DNA from: a virus
Virus record (IMG/VR): IMGVR_UViG_3300045118_000108
Location: 1-21,374 of that record
DNA: 21,374 bases
Direction: 5' to 3' (one strand)
Part shown: piece after piece, positions 6,120 to 12,950 of the stretch
Layout: each line of letters opens with the position of its first letter
Position numbering within the stretch: the first letter of the stretch is position 1
Notes under the pieces: generated by a model
The model's input: the letters and a program-made list of their open reading frames with translations, nothing else
Databases searched by the model: none
What the model was told of the DNA's origin: nothing
Translations under genes and position numbers: made by a program

Positions 6120-6164
6120 TTATGATAGTATAGACATCATAATTCAAGAACATACAAAAGTCAA
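6120..6164 (-). promoter_or_regulatory. Promoter and operator of the ribbon-helix-helix gene
   Basis: On the minus strand TTGACT (-35) lies at 6164-6159, a 17-base spacer follows, and TATGAT (-10) lies at 6141-6136. A perfect 7-bp inverted repeat, TTATGAT (6120-6126) and ATCATAA (6136-6142) with a 9-base spacer, covers the -10 and the expected start point near 6129. Binding of the encoded dimer there would block its own transcription, so autorepression is inferred. Confidence 0.7.
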
Positions 6165-6213
6165 GGTAAAAGAAAATTTTTTAACAGAGGTCCCCAGAAA
6201 ACAAAAATAATTA

Positions 6214-6241
6214 TTGACATTCGCAGTTGTCTTGCTTTAAT
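6214..6241 (+). promoter_or_regulatory. Rightward sigma-70 promoter of the zinc-peptide/RNA cassette
   Basis: TTGACA at 6214-6219, a 16-base spacer and TTTAAT at 6236-6241 (or TTAATT with 17) form a near-consensus promoter. The flanks are AT-rich. Transcription would start near 6249 and enter the 35-residue gene and the structured region. It is divergent from the promoter at 6136-6164, with 50 bases between their -35 boxes. Confidence 0.65.
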
Positions 6242-6263
6242 TTAGGAAATTAAGGAGATAGGC

Positions 6264-6371
6264 ATGAAAGTCTGTCGATTTTGCCTCAAGTGGGTAGATT
6301 GGATTCTCCCCCGGCTGTTTAACGGCATACCCGTCCGGCATCGCTGCCCGCACTGCGATAGGTATCAGTGA
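6264..6371 (+). CDS. 35-residue zinc-ribbon peptide
   Basis: ATG 6264 has TAAGGAG at 6251-6257. The product has two CxxC knuckles, CRFC at residues 4-7 and CPHC at 28-31, spaced as in a minimal zinc ribbon, with a hydrophobic, Trp-containing middle. It is the first gene after a strong promoter and is followed by the long structured non-coding stretch. Peptides of this type are frequent in phages; their function is not known. Confidence 0.65.
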   Translation: MKVCRFCLKWVDWILPRLFNGIPVRHRCPHCDRYQ

Positions 6372-6734
6372 GCCTTGCAAGGCCCCTGGCCGGTGGGGTT
6401 AAAATCCTAACACATGGTTTAGGTGTCACTGGCAGCCGGTAGGAAGTGCACTCCTGAGTCCTGTCAGCGATGATTGTGGCTACCCCGATCGGAACCGATG
6501 CGGGGAGAGACCCGGAGCTTGCCGGGTCCGGCTGGTGTTAAAGGGAGGGGGCAGACACCGGGGACGCCCAGTGCCCCTCCCGGTTTTGTAACACCGAGCG
6601 GGAAAAAGGATGAGGCAAGGACGGCCTGGAAGCCTGAGCGCCGACTTCCTAGTAGTGGAACCGCTTCTAATAATAACCCCTTTGGCGCGTAGCCGCCGCG
6701 TCCCTGTGCAAAATATAAATAGCGGCTTGAATCT
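6372..6734 (+). ncRNA. Candidate large structured RNA, unrecognised family
   Basis: About 360 bases hold no convincing gene but many strong helices. GGGGTTA (6395-6401) pairs with TAACCCC (6674-6680) and closes a 286-base domain. Inside are: CTGGCAG/CTGTCAG (6429-6435 with 6461-6467, one G-U); CCCCG+ATCG with CGAT+CGGGG (6483-6505, one bulge); GACCCGG/CCGGGTC (6509-6515 with 6522-6528); GGTGTTA/TAACACC (6534-6540 with 6589-6595) enclosing GGGAGGGG-CA/TGCCCCTCCC (6543-6553 with 6572-6581); and TGGAAGC/GCTTCTA (6627-6633 with 6663-6669). Outside are palindrome GCCTTGCAAGGC (6372-6383) and AGCCGC/GCGGCT (6691-6696 with 6722-6727). It has no RNase P, tmRNA or clear intron signatures. The helices were found by eye. 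Confidence 0.55.
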
Positions 6735-6914
6735 ATGAACACTCAATCTCGATCAGCCTTAAAACGCAAATTCTTTCCATCAGGTCCCGATCTTTGTACT
6801 AACTGCGAGGCAGAATTGACTTTTTCCTTCTCCCCGCTTATGATGATCTGTGAAAGCTGCGGGGAGTATTGGCCGTATGATATAGAACCCATAGGGCGGC
6901 CTGCCGGGAATTGA
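6735..6914 (+). CDS. Zinc-ribbon hypothetical protein
   Basis: The 59-residue frame from ATG 6735 has CTNC at residues 21-24 and CESC at 39-42, a two-knuckle zinc ribbon, followed by an acidic and aromatic tail (GEYWPYDIEP). It has no evident ribosome site, and an in-frame stop lies just upstream, so the start is fixed by default. It lies directly downstream of the structured RNA stretch; control of its translation by that RNA is possible but unproven. Confidence 0.55.
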   Translation: MNTQSRSALKRKFFPSGPDLCTNCEAELTFSFSPLMMICESCGEYWPYDIEPIGRPAGN

Positions 6915-6937
6915 CCCGGCGGAGTAGGGGAAAGGAC

Positions 6938-7477
6938 GTGAGTAAACTGCTTATTGATGAACCACCTCTTCAAGTTCTTCCAAGGTTAGCCACCGTTATA
7001 GGTTTACACGAGGCCATTATTCTTCAGCAAATCCATTATTGGCTGGAAATTAATAAAAAAGTGGGGAGAAATTTTAAAAACGGATACCATTGGACATTTA
7101 ATTCTTATATGTCTTGGCAGGAACAATTTCCATTTATAAGCTTGATGTCTATTAGGCGGGCAATCGGGAATCTCAGAAAACAAAAACTTTTAATTACTGC
7201 AAATCTCAGTCCTCACAAATTTGATAATACTCTCTGGTATAGAATAAATTACCCCGCAGTTAACTCTCTGGAGTTAGTCTCTGTAGGCCAGGAAAACCCC
7301 GCCAGTCCTAATGAAAAAGACGGTCTAAATGACAAAAAGAACAAGTCGTCTGTTCAAAATGAACACACTATAGACGATCCTATCCCCAAAGACGAAAGAT
7401 ATGATAAGATGCGTATGCAATATCTAATTCACCAAGAAGGAAAGAAAAAATCTAGAAAGGGAAAGGCGGTTCATTAA
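6938..7477 (+). CDS. Winged-helix replication-type/HTH phage protein
   Basis: The 179-residue product begins LLIDEPPLQVLPRLATVIGLHEAIILQQIHYWLE, a block I know from many phage and conjugative-element proteins annotated as replication or HTH proteins. It continues with a winged helix (WQEQFPFISLMSIRRAIGNLRKQKLLI near residues 59-88) and a charged, probably disordered tail. It likely binds DNA as a replisome organiser or a regulator. The start GTG 6938 follows an AGGGGAAAGGA tract. An upstream extension of nine residues would overlap the previous stop. Confidence 0.7.
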   Translation: MSKLLIDEPPLQVLPRLATVIGLHEAIILQQIHYWLEINKKVGRNFKNGYHWTFNSYMSWQEQFPFISLMSIRRAIGNLRKQKLLITANLSPHKFDNTLWYRINYPAVNSLELVSVGQENPASPNEKDGLNDKKNKSSVQNEHTIDDPIPKDERYDKMRMQYLIHQEGKKKSRKGKAVH

Positions 7478-7478
7478 C

Positions 7479-7547
7479 ATGAAAACCCTACTCCGAACCC
7501 TCTCACTAATTGGCCTGCTGGTTTCCCCGGCGGCGATGGATGGGTAG
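7479..7547 (+). CDS. 22-residue hydrophobic peptide resembling a signal sequence
   Basis: ATG 7479, preceded by AAAGGCGG at 7462-7469, opens a short frame reading MKTLLRTLSLIGLLVSPAAMDG. It has a basic N-terminus, a hydrophobic core and a small-residue SPAA end, as in a Sec signal peptide with nothing after it. It ends four bases before the small terminase start. It may be a remnant, a mini membrane peptide, or a chance frame that couples ribosomes to the terminase gene. Confidence 0.35.
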   Translation: MKTLLRTLSLIGLLVSPAAMDG

Positions 7548-7550
7548 GGT

Positions 7551-8096
7551 ATGGCTAAAGCCAAGCTAACCGCAAAACAGGCTAAATTCATTGAGGAATA
7601 TTTGATAGACCTTAATGCTTCCGCCGCCGCCAAACGTGCCGGGTTCTCACAGAAAAATTCCGATATTATTGGCTATCAGTTGCTTCAGAAAACTACAGTT
7701 CAAAAGGCCCTCGCTATTGCTCGCCAAAAACTCTCTGCAAAAGCTGGGGTTACTCAAGAAATGGTAATCGAGGGTTTCCGGCAGATAGCCCAAGCCGATC
7801 TTGCCGAGTGTTACAATCCTGACGGAACCCTGAAGAATATTCACGACATCCCCGCAGAAGCTCGGCAGGCATTAGCAGGGGTTGAAGTGTTTGAAGAACA
7901 TGATGGCAGGGGAGAAAACAGAACGTTTGTTGGCTACACAAAGAAAATAAAGATGTGGGATAAGGTGAAGGCCCTCGATTCTCTAGCAAAGCATTTAGGC
8001 CTATACGATGCGGACAATAAACGAAAATTATATCTATCAGTAGAAGAGATGTCCGATGAAGTCCTCCAAAATATCGCCACAGGAAGCGGCGATTGA
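7551..8096 (+). CDS. terS: Terminase small subunit
   Basis: The 181-residue product is a clear Terminase_2-type small subunit. LTAKQAKFIEEYLIDLNASAAAKRAGFS is the family's DNA-binding helix-turn-helix block, followed by an oligomerisation region and the WDKVKALDSLAKHLGLYD motif typical of its C-terminal half. It recognises the packaging site of the concatemeric genome and recruits the large subunit. ATG 7551 is preceded by a GGTAGGGT purine-rich tract. The last 41 bases overlap the large terminase gene. Confidence 0.92.
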   Translation: MAKAKLTAKQAKFIEEYLIDLNASAAAKRAGFSQKNSDIIGYQLLQKTTVQKALAIARQKLSAKAGVTQEMVIEGFRQIAQADLAECYNPDGTLKNIHDIPAEARQALAGVEVFEEHDGRGENRTFVGYTKKIKMWDKVKALDSLAKHLGLYDADNKRKLYLSVEEMSDEVLQNIATGSGD

Positions 8097-9492
8097 GTTA
8101 TTAAAAAGGCGGCAGGCGAGGAATAACTTAATCCCCTTTGTAGAGTATACAAAGCGGGATTTTGTTACATCGGCCCATCATTTGTTAGTTGCGTCTTATC
8201 TGGAGCAGGTAGAACGTGGGGAGATTAACAGGTTGATGATATTTTCACCGCCACGTCACAGTAAATCAGAATTAGCTTCCCGCCGCCTTCCGGCCTGGTA
8301 TCTGGGCCGTAATCCCAATAAACAAATCATAGCCGCATCATACAATTCCGACTTAGCATCAAGTTTTGGCCGGGATGTCCGCAACCTGGTAGCCGATTCC
8401 TATTACCAAAACATCTTCCCTGGCGTGAGTCTGCGTCAAGATTCTAAAGCTGCTGACCGGTGGAACACTGTTAATGGCGGCTCCTATCTATCTGCTGGTG
8501 TAGGGTCCGGTATTACCGGTCATGGGGCCGATCTGGGGGTAATAGATGATCCCTTTAAGGACAGGAAAGAAGCCAACAGTCAGACTATCAGAGATAACGT
8601 CTGGGATTGGTACAGATCTGCTTTTTATACTCGGCTCATGCCTGGGGCGGCTATAATTTTGACCCTAACCCGCTGGCATGAAGATGATTTGGCCGGGCGT
8701 CTTTTGAAGGAAATGAAAAGTGGTGGTGACCAGTGGACGGTGTTGAGTCTCCCAGCCTTGGCCGAAGAAGATGATATGATGCGGAGATCGCCGGGCGAGG
8801 CCCTTTGGCCTGAATGGTATCCTCTCGCTACCCTTCAGCAAATTCAGGAAGTTATCGGCACTTATGACTGGAACGCTCTTTACCAGCAGCGCCCTTCAGT
8901 CGAAGAAGGCAACATTTTTAAACGTCACTGGTGGAAGAAATATAGAGAATTACCAGAGAAATGTGAAATAATCCAGTCATGGGATACGGCCTTTAAAGAC
9001 ACTACCGATAGTGATTATTCGGTATGCACTACCTGGGGTTTTGCAAAAAACCAGATATTCCTAATAGATAGGTGGAAGGGGAAAGTCGAATTTCCTGAGT
9101 TAAAAAGATTGATATTGGCTCAGGCGTTAAAATTAAAGGCAAATGCAGTCCTTGTAGAAGATGCTGCCTCTGGCCAATCATTGATTCAGGAAATGAAAAA
9201 GGATTTAAGGTTAAGAATTATACCCATTAAGCCCGACAGAGATAAGAAAAGCCGCGCTTATGCGGTAACTCCTTTCATTGAAAGTGGGAGGGTTCTATTG
9301 CCTGAATGGGGATCGTGGGTTGAGGAATATATAGATTGTATGGCCAAGTTTCCTTCCGGCAGTGATGATGATGATGTTGATAGTACGACCCAGGCACTTA
9401 ATTATTTGCGAAATAGATTGCATTCTGATAGATATGATCAAATTAGTCCGTATAATAAGCCAGCCATTGTTTCCTGGGACATGTTTGCTTAA
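8056..9492 (+). CDS. terL: Terminase large subunit
   Basis: The 478-residue protein is the packaging motor. The ATPase half shows a Walker A variant SPPRHSKSE (64-72), Walker B GVIDD (D164, D165) and the coupling motif LTLTRWHEDDL (202-212). The RNase H-like nuclease half shows D310 in QSWDTAFKD, E368/D369 in LVEDAASG and an acidic cluster at 437-442. The pattern matches the phage terminase subgroup with a Terminase_6C-type nuclease domain. It cleaves and pumps DNA at the portal. The gene starts inside terS and its length is normal for the family. Confidence 0.95.
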   Translation: MKSSKISPQEAAIELLKRRQARNNLIPFVEYTKRDFVTSAHHLLVASYLEQVERGEINRLMIFSPPRHSKSELASRRLPAWYLGRNPNKQIIAASYNSDLASSFGRDVRNLVADSYYQNIFPGVSLRQDSKAADRWNTVNGGSYLSAGVGSGITGHGADLGVIDDPFKDRKEANSQTIRDNVWDWYRSAFYTRLMPGAAIILTLTRWHEDDLAGRLLKEMKSGGDQWTVLSLPALAEEDDMMRRSPGEALWPEWYPLATLQQIQEVIGTYDWNALYQQRPSVEEGNIFKRHWWKKYRELPEKCEIIQSWDTAFKDTTDSDYSVCTTWGFAKNQIFLIDRWKGKVEFPELKRLILAQALKLKANAVLVEDAASGQSLIQEMKKDLRLRIIPIKPDRDKKSRAYAVTPFIESGRVLLPEWGSWVEEYIDCMAKFPSGSDDDDVDSTTQALNYLRNRLHSDRYDQISPYNKPAIVSWDMFA

Positions 9493-9506
9493 AGGAGAAA
9501 TAACCA

Positions 9507-9716
9507 ATGACAAGTCTTTTCAGTCCTCCTAAGATGCCCGAACCGACCCCCATGCCGGTTGTGCCGACTCGTGATGACCAAGCAGTCAAAGATGCAGAGG
9601 AACGGCAGCGCAAAGCGGCGCTCATGGCCAAAGGCAGGCAGTCAACTATCTTGACCGGGGGGATGGGATTACAGGAAGAAGCACCGGTTAAGAAAAAGCA
9701 ATTGTTTGGGGAGTGA
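9507..9716 (+). CDS. Small conserved virion-module protein
   Basis: The 69-residue product has a Pro-rich N-terminus (SPPKMPEPTPMPVVPT), a charged helix with AERQRKAALMAKGRQSTILTG, and a basic tail. Small proteins with this Pro-rich start and an STILTG motif commonly sit between large terminase and portal in podoviruses. Their role is unknown to me; a minor head component is plausible. The AAAGGAG ribosome site at 9490-9496 serves ATG 9507. Confidence 0.65.
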   Translation: MTSLFSPPKMPEPTPMPVVPTRDDQAVKDAEERQRKAALMAKGRQSTILTGGMGLQEEAPVKKKQLFGE

Positions 9717-9718
9717 TT

Positions 9719-9919
9719 ATGATCTTCTATCGCTGCGATAACTGTCAATTAGAAGAAACAGGAATTGCGCCGGTTCAATTAAAAGGTGATCCGACCTTTC
9801 GTGGTGGTGGTTTACACCTTTCTGATTTGGTATATGCTGTTGAGTTTTGCTCTCCCAAGTGTTTTTGGGGTTGGGTTGAGAAGAACGTAGAAAAGAAAAG
9901 GTCTGCCCTATGCAACTAA
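9719..9919 (+). CDS. Small Cys-containing hypothetical protein
   Basis: The 66-residue frame is read from ATG 9719, after GGGGAG at 9707-9712. A GTG at 9713 in the same frame overlaps the previous stop and is less likely. It contains CDNC near the N-terminus and CSPKC in FCSPKCFWGW, so a zinc ribbon is likely. Its end overlaps the next start by ten bases. Function is unknown. Confidence 0.6.
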   Translation: MIFYRCDNCQLEETGIAPVQLKGDPTFRGGGLHLSDLVYAVEFCSPKCFWGWVEKNVEKKRSALCN

Positions 9920-10137
9920 TGCCCATAAAGCCCCAAGCCATTGATACCGATGAAGGCCGGTTCCCTAACGGGTTCATCGGTTGCTCCAACTGTGGGCATA
10001 AGCAAGATGCCCTGGAGGGAAGCGCAAAGCTCCATCAACCGCCGTACAAGCTGGACTGTCCTAATTGTGGGGGGTTAGTTGTAACCTGGAAACCCACCAG
10101 GGAACAAAGACGGAGAGCGAAACGTCATGGCTGCTGA
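9910..10137 (+). CDS. Zinc-ribbon hypothetical protein
   Basis: The 75-residue product has CSNC (25-28) and CPNC (50-53) separated by about 21 residues, a regular zinc ribbon, and a strongly basic tail (TREQRRRAKRHGC) suited to nucleic acid binding. ATG 9910 has AAAAGG at 9896-9901; a second in-frame ATG lies at 9919. The gene overlaps both neighbours by about ten bases, which indicates coupled translation into the portal gene. Confidence 0.65.
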   Translation: MQLMPIKPQAIDTDEGRFPNGFIGCSNCGHKQDALEGSAKLHQPPYKLDCPNCGGLVVTWKPTREQRRRAKRHGC

Positions 10138-11767
10138 AGTCCAGGAACTCATAGACCAGCTAAACCAACTCAAGGCCGACCGGGGCACCTGGGATGCTCA
10201 TGTCGATGAGATTGTCGAGAACATTATACCCTTCAGGCAGCGGGTATCTTCGAAACTGACTCCCGGCGCTAAGGCTATGGATAAAATCATGGACTCCAGC
10301 CCAACGCACGCGCTGTTGCTCTGGGGTGCGGGATTGTGCGGGATGCTGACTAATGCTTCGGTCCCCTGGTATACGGTGACTACAGAGGACCCGGCCCTGG
10401 CCGATGATCAGGAAGTTAAGTGGTATCTGGATATTGTCAAGACACGATTTGAGGCGGTTTTTAACAAGGCCAACTTTTATAATCAGATTCACGAAGTCTA
10501 TTTGGACATAGGTTCTCTGGGCACCGGGCCGCTGTTTGTAGGGGAGCATCCTCGCCATATATGCCATTTCAAGGCCGTTAGCCCCGGCGAGTGCTATATT
10601 TCTACGTCTCAATATGACGTGGTGGATACGCTCTTTCGGGTGTTCACCATGACCGCCCGGCAAATGGCGCAGAAGTGGGGGGAGAATAAAGTTAGCGATA
10701 AGGTTCGGGAGAATCTCAAGACTAAGCCCTTTAACCAGATTGAAGTCTGCCATGCCGTCTATCCCCGGAAGCTCCGGGATTCCAACAAAATTGATAACCA
10801 GAATAAGCCCTATGCCTGTGTCTATTTTGAAACCGAGAGCAAACAAAAGCTCAATGAATCGGGGTACAATGAGTTTCCGTATATGGTTCCGCGGTTCTTC
10901 GTTATGTCCGGGGAGACTTACGGCCGCGGCCCTGGGGAAATTGCCCTGCCCGATGTGAAAATGCTCAATCGGATGGAGAAGGACATACTTGCATCCGGCC
11001 AAAAGAAGCTCTCTCCGCCTCTCCTGCTTCCTGATGATGGGATTATTGGGCAACTCAGGCTTATTCCTAATGGCCTCAATTTCTATCGGGGCGATACAGA
11101 TGCCCAGAAAGTAATCGGAGTATTCCCTACTGCTGACGACTTAGGATATGCAGAGCAAAAACTGGACCAAAAGCGTAATCAGATACGAAATATCTTTTAC
11201 AACGACATGCTGCAACTGGTTCACGATCAGGACATGACGGCCACGGAAGTTCTAAAGAGGATTGAGGAAAAACTTCGACTCATGGGGCCACTGCTTGGCC
11301 GGTTGCAATCTGAACTCTATAATCTCCTCTTTGACCGCATGTTTGAGATCATGCTGCGGAACCAAGTCTTGCCGATACCGCCCCAGGTGCTTTGGGGAGC
11401 CAATCTGAAAATCGATTATATCTCTCCCCTCGCTAAAGCCCAGAGGGTTGCTGAAGCTGACGGTATTTCCCGGACCATGCAGCAAATAGCATTGCTGGCT
11501 CAAGCCGACCCCTCAGTCCTTGACAACTTCGATCTGGACGGCACCGCTAAGGACATTGCCGAGATTAATGGCTTCCCGTTGAAGCGGATCAGAGACCCCA
11601 AACAAGTTCAAGAAATCAGGGCGCAGCGGGCGCAGCAGCAGCAGCAGCAACAGCAGGCTATGGCTCTGGCGGAAGCGGCTGACAAAATCCCGGCATTGTC
11701 CCAGGAGCCGGGGGCGGGATCGCCGATGGATATGTTGATGAATATGGGAAGGGAGAATATGCAATGA
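10127..11767 (+). CDS. Head-tail connector (portal) protein, T7 gp8-like
   Basis: The 546-residue product is close in length to T7 gp8 (536) and matches the T7-type head-tail connector family in overall pattern: an N-terminal helical part, KAMDKIMDSSPTHALLLWGAGLCGMLTNASVPWYTV, a GRGPGEIALPDVKMLNRMEKD segment, and MTATEVLKRIEEKLRLMGPLLGRLQSEL in the stem region. It forms the dodecameric ring at one vertex through which DNA enters and to which the tail attaches. A run of seven or eight Gln near residues 504-511, encoded by CAG/CAA triplets, lies in the C-terminal tail. Confidence 0.9.
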   Translation: MAAEVQELIDQLNQLKADRGTWDAHVDEIVENIIPFRQRVSSKLTPGAKAMDKIMDSSPTHALLLWGAGLCGMLTNASVPWYTVTTEDPALADDQEVKWYLDIVKTRFEAVFNKANFYNQIHEVYLDIGSLGTGPLFVGEHPRHICHFKAVSPGECYISTSQYDVVDTLFRVFTMTARQMAQKWGENKVSDKVRENLKTKPFNQIEVCHAVYPRKLRDSNKIDNQNKPYACVYFETESKQKLNESGYNEFPYMVPRFFVMSGETYGRGPGEIALPDVKMLNRMEKDILASGQKKLSPPLLLPDDGIIGQLRLIPNGLNFYRGDTDAQKVIGVFPTADDLGYAEQKLDQKRNQIRNIFYNDMLQLVHDQDMTATEVLKRIEEKLRLMGPLLGRLQSELYNLLFDRMFEIMLRNQVLPIPPQVLWGANLKIDYISPLAKAQRVAEADGISRTMQQIALLAQADPSVLDNFDLDGTAKDIAEINGFPLKRIRDPKQVQEIRAQRAQQQQQQQQAMALAEAADKIPALSQEPGAGSPMDMLMNMGRENMQ

Positions 11768-12036
11768 GTAATCCGTTTTCGGCACTCTATGTTAAAATGA
11801 ATATTTGCAATATTGCATTGGTTATGGGGAAAACAATTAAATTTCTGATATTATTTTATCGTCATCCGACAAATCGAGATTTGCTTAAGTCGTATGCCTG
11901 GTCAAACTATGAGGGAGCCAAAGTAGGGTTAGAAGTGGATAAAGGAAAATTGTCATTAATCGCAGATTCCGATCCATGGTTCAATGGTTATGAATTGTGC
12001 GTGTCTATGAAAAAAAAGCGATTGCAGGCGCAATGA
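11764..12036 (+). CDS. Hypothetical protein
   Basis: This 90-residue frame starts in an ATGA overlap with the portal stop (11764-11767). The product has hydrophobic stretches near residues 12-32 (MNICNIALVMGKTIKFLILFY) that could span the membrane, then a polar region and a basic end. The DNA is more AT-rich than the flanking genes. I recognise no family; the tight coupling is the main support that it is real. Confidence 0.5.
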   Translation: MSNPFSALYVKMNICNIALVMGKTIKFLILFYRHPTNRDLLKSYAWSNYEGAKVGLEVDKGKLSLIADSDPWFNGYELCVSMKKKRLQAQ

Positions 12037-12039
12037 ATT

Positions 12040-12339
12040 ATGATAACCTGGCAATACTTTTATTTAAATATTCAAGACCTTGGCTCCCAAGAGAGCCAAG
12101 ACATTCTTAACCACCACGGCGCACAGGGATGGGAGATAGTGACTGCGTTCAAAACGCCGAGCGGGGTTTATCAGATTATGTTTAAGAGGCCCCAAGAATC
12201 TGTACCCGCAACCCCGCAGCCCAAAACAGTGAAAGCAGAAAGGATGCCGAAAGCAAGCAAGCCGAAAGCAAAATCGGCAAAAGACAAAATCAAGAGGAAA
12301 CCCGGCAGGCCGAGGAAGGAGGCTACTCAATGCCCATGA
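12040..12339 (+). CDS. DUF4177-like domain fused to a basic AT-hook tail
   Basis: The first 50 residues read as a DUF4177-type fold: W-x-Y-F-Y strand, a helix with SQDILNHHGAQGWEIVTAF (the family's LNxxGxxGWE signature), and a YQIMFKRP strand. The rest is a Lys/Pro/Ala-rich tail ending in RKPGRPRKE, a textbook AT-hook that binds the minor groove of AT-rich DNA. The combination suggests a small DNA-associated protein in the head module. No strong ribosome site is present. Its end overlaps the next gene by ten bases. Confidence 0.7.
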   Translation: MITWQYFYLNIQDLGSQESQDILNHHGAQGWEIVTAFKTPSGVYQIMFKRPQESVPATPQPKTVKAERMPKASKPKAKSAKDKIKRKPGRPRKEATQCP

Positions 12340-12494
12340 CCAAGGAAGGCGAGATGGTGATGAACCGGATGCGTAAGAAATATAAATCCTTAGATAAGGC
12401 CAAAGATGTATTCTACGCCTCCATCAATGCCAAAAAGCCCGGCACTGAGAAGTGGCACAAGAAGGGTAAGACGATTTTGACGGGGAATAGATAA
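12330..12494 (+). CDS. Small basic conserved phage protein
   Basis: A 54-residue frame from ATG 12330 has AGGAAGGAGG at 12313-12322, eight bases away. The product is basic, with MVMNRMRKKYKSLDKAKDVFYASINAKKPGTEKW; the KAKxVFYASxN pattern recurs in small proteins next to podovirus portals. It is probably a minor structural or DNA-associated protein; function unknown. Confidence 0.65.
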   Translation: MPMTKEGEMVMNRMRKKYKSLDKAKDVFYASINAKKPGTEKWHKKGKTILTGNR

Positions 12495-12495
12495 G

Positions 12496-12780
12496 TTGAC
12501 CGAAGAACAGTCAAACTTCAAAATCAACCCCAAGGACGCCGGACATGACCTACGCTCCGACTATATCCGACTTTTTGATTCGGCTACCGGACGGCGAATC
12601 TTGGCGCATCTTTACCGGACGTTTTGCATAGCGATTTATGATCCATTGCCCCATGCTTTGCATTTTAAGGCCGGGCAGGATTCGGTAGTTAAAACGATCT
12701 TACACATGGCGGGCAAAATCGAAGTAGAGGACCTGGAGAAGTTAATTGGACCACCGCGAAATAGCGATGCTTCTCAATAA
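12496..12780 (+). CDS. Bbp19-like phage protein
   Basis: The 94-residue product has a FDSATGRRILAHLYRTF segment and a downstream HFKAGQDSVVKTILHMAG helix, the pattern of the Bbp19-like family of podoviruses (named from a Bordetella phage protein in the portal-scaffold interval). Its role is not established. The start is TTG 12496, with GGGGAA at 12482-12487; there is no in-frame ATG ahead of the conserved part. It begins two bases after the previous stop. Confidence 0.65.
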   Translation: MTEEQSNFKINPKDAGHDLRSDYIRLFDSATGRRILAHLYRTFCIAIYDPLPHALHFKAGQDSVVKTILHMAGKIEVEDLEKLIGPPRNSDASQ

Positions 12781-12865
12781 GATTCAGGCGAAGATGCCGG
12801 AAATTTATCGGCGGCTCCTTGCTATCATAAAAGACCTTGCAAATATGTGTGATAGGGTTGTATAA
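12746..12865 (+). CDS. Short hypothetical peptide before the terminator
   Basis: A frame in another phase overlaps the end of the Bbp19-like gene and runs to TAA at 12865. From TTG 12746 (GGAG at 12735-12738) it gives 39 residues; from ATG 12767, 32 residues. It is helical and amphipathic (LLNKIQAKMPEIYRRLLAIIKDLANM). It ends 36 bases before the terminator hairpin, so it would be the last gene of the portal transcript. It may be a small scaffold-associated or lysis-unrelated peptide, or chance. Confidence 0.4.
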   Translation: MDHREIAMLLNKIQAKMPEIYRRLLAIIKDLANMCDRVV

Positions 12866-12901
12866 GTAATATAACATTACCGATCATCGGCCACGGCTCT
12901 A

Positions 12902-12938
12902 AGCCCTACCCCTTCTTGGCGTAGGGCTATTTTAATTT
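12902..12938 (+). terminator. Intrinsic terminator before the scaffold gene
   Basis: A perfect 8-bp stem, AGCCCTAC (12902-12909) with GTAGGGCT (12921-12928), with an 11-base loop, is followed by ATTTTAATTT. The T-run is broken by two A residues, so termination may be partial, letting some polymerase pass into the scaffold and capsid genes. Confidence 0.75.
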
Positions 12939-12950
12939 GTGGAGGATTTT

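Noticed and set aside
6391-6410. tRNA T-arm-like GGTTAAAATCC
   Set aside because: No acceptor stem, anticodon arm or D arm can be placed around it.
6372-6734. Group II intron, group I intron, RNase P RNA or tmRNA
   Set aside because: The hairpin at 6636-6667 (GAGCG...CGCTTC) superficially recalls a domain V, but the GTGYG start, tetraloop and domain VI bulge are missing; no group I core or RNase P conserved segments are seen.
6464-6742. Leftward and rightward frames of 72-92 codons across the structured stretch
   Set aside because: They are low-complexity Pro/Gly/Arg frames through palindromic GC-rich DNA, without ribosome sites; the helices explain the sequence better.
10160-11053. 297-codon leftward frame
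   Set aside because: It is the shadow of the portal gene in another frame and has no ribosome site or family pattern.
11633-11660. CAG/CAA repeat in the portal gene as a phase-variable tract
   Set aside because: It encodes a Gln run in a disordered C-terminal tail and the interrupted triplet pattern makes frame loss unlikely.
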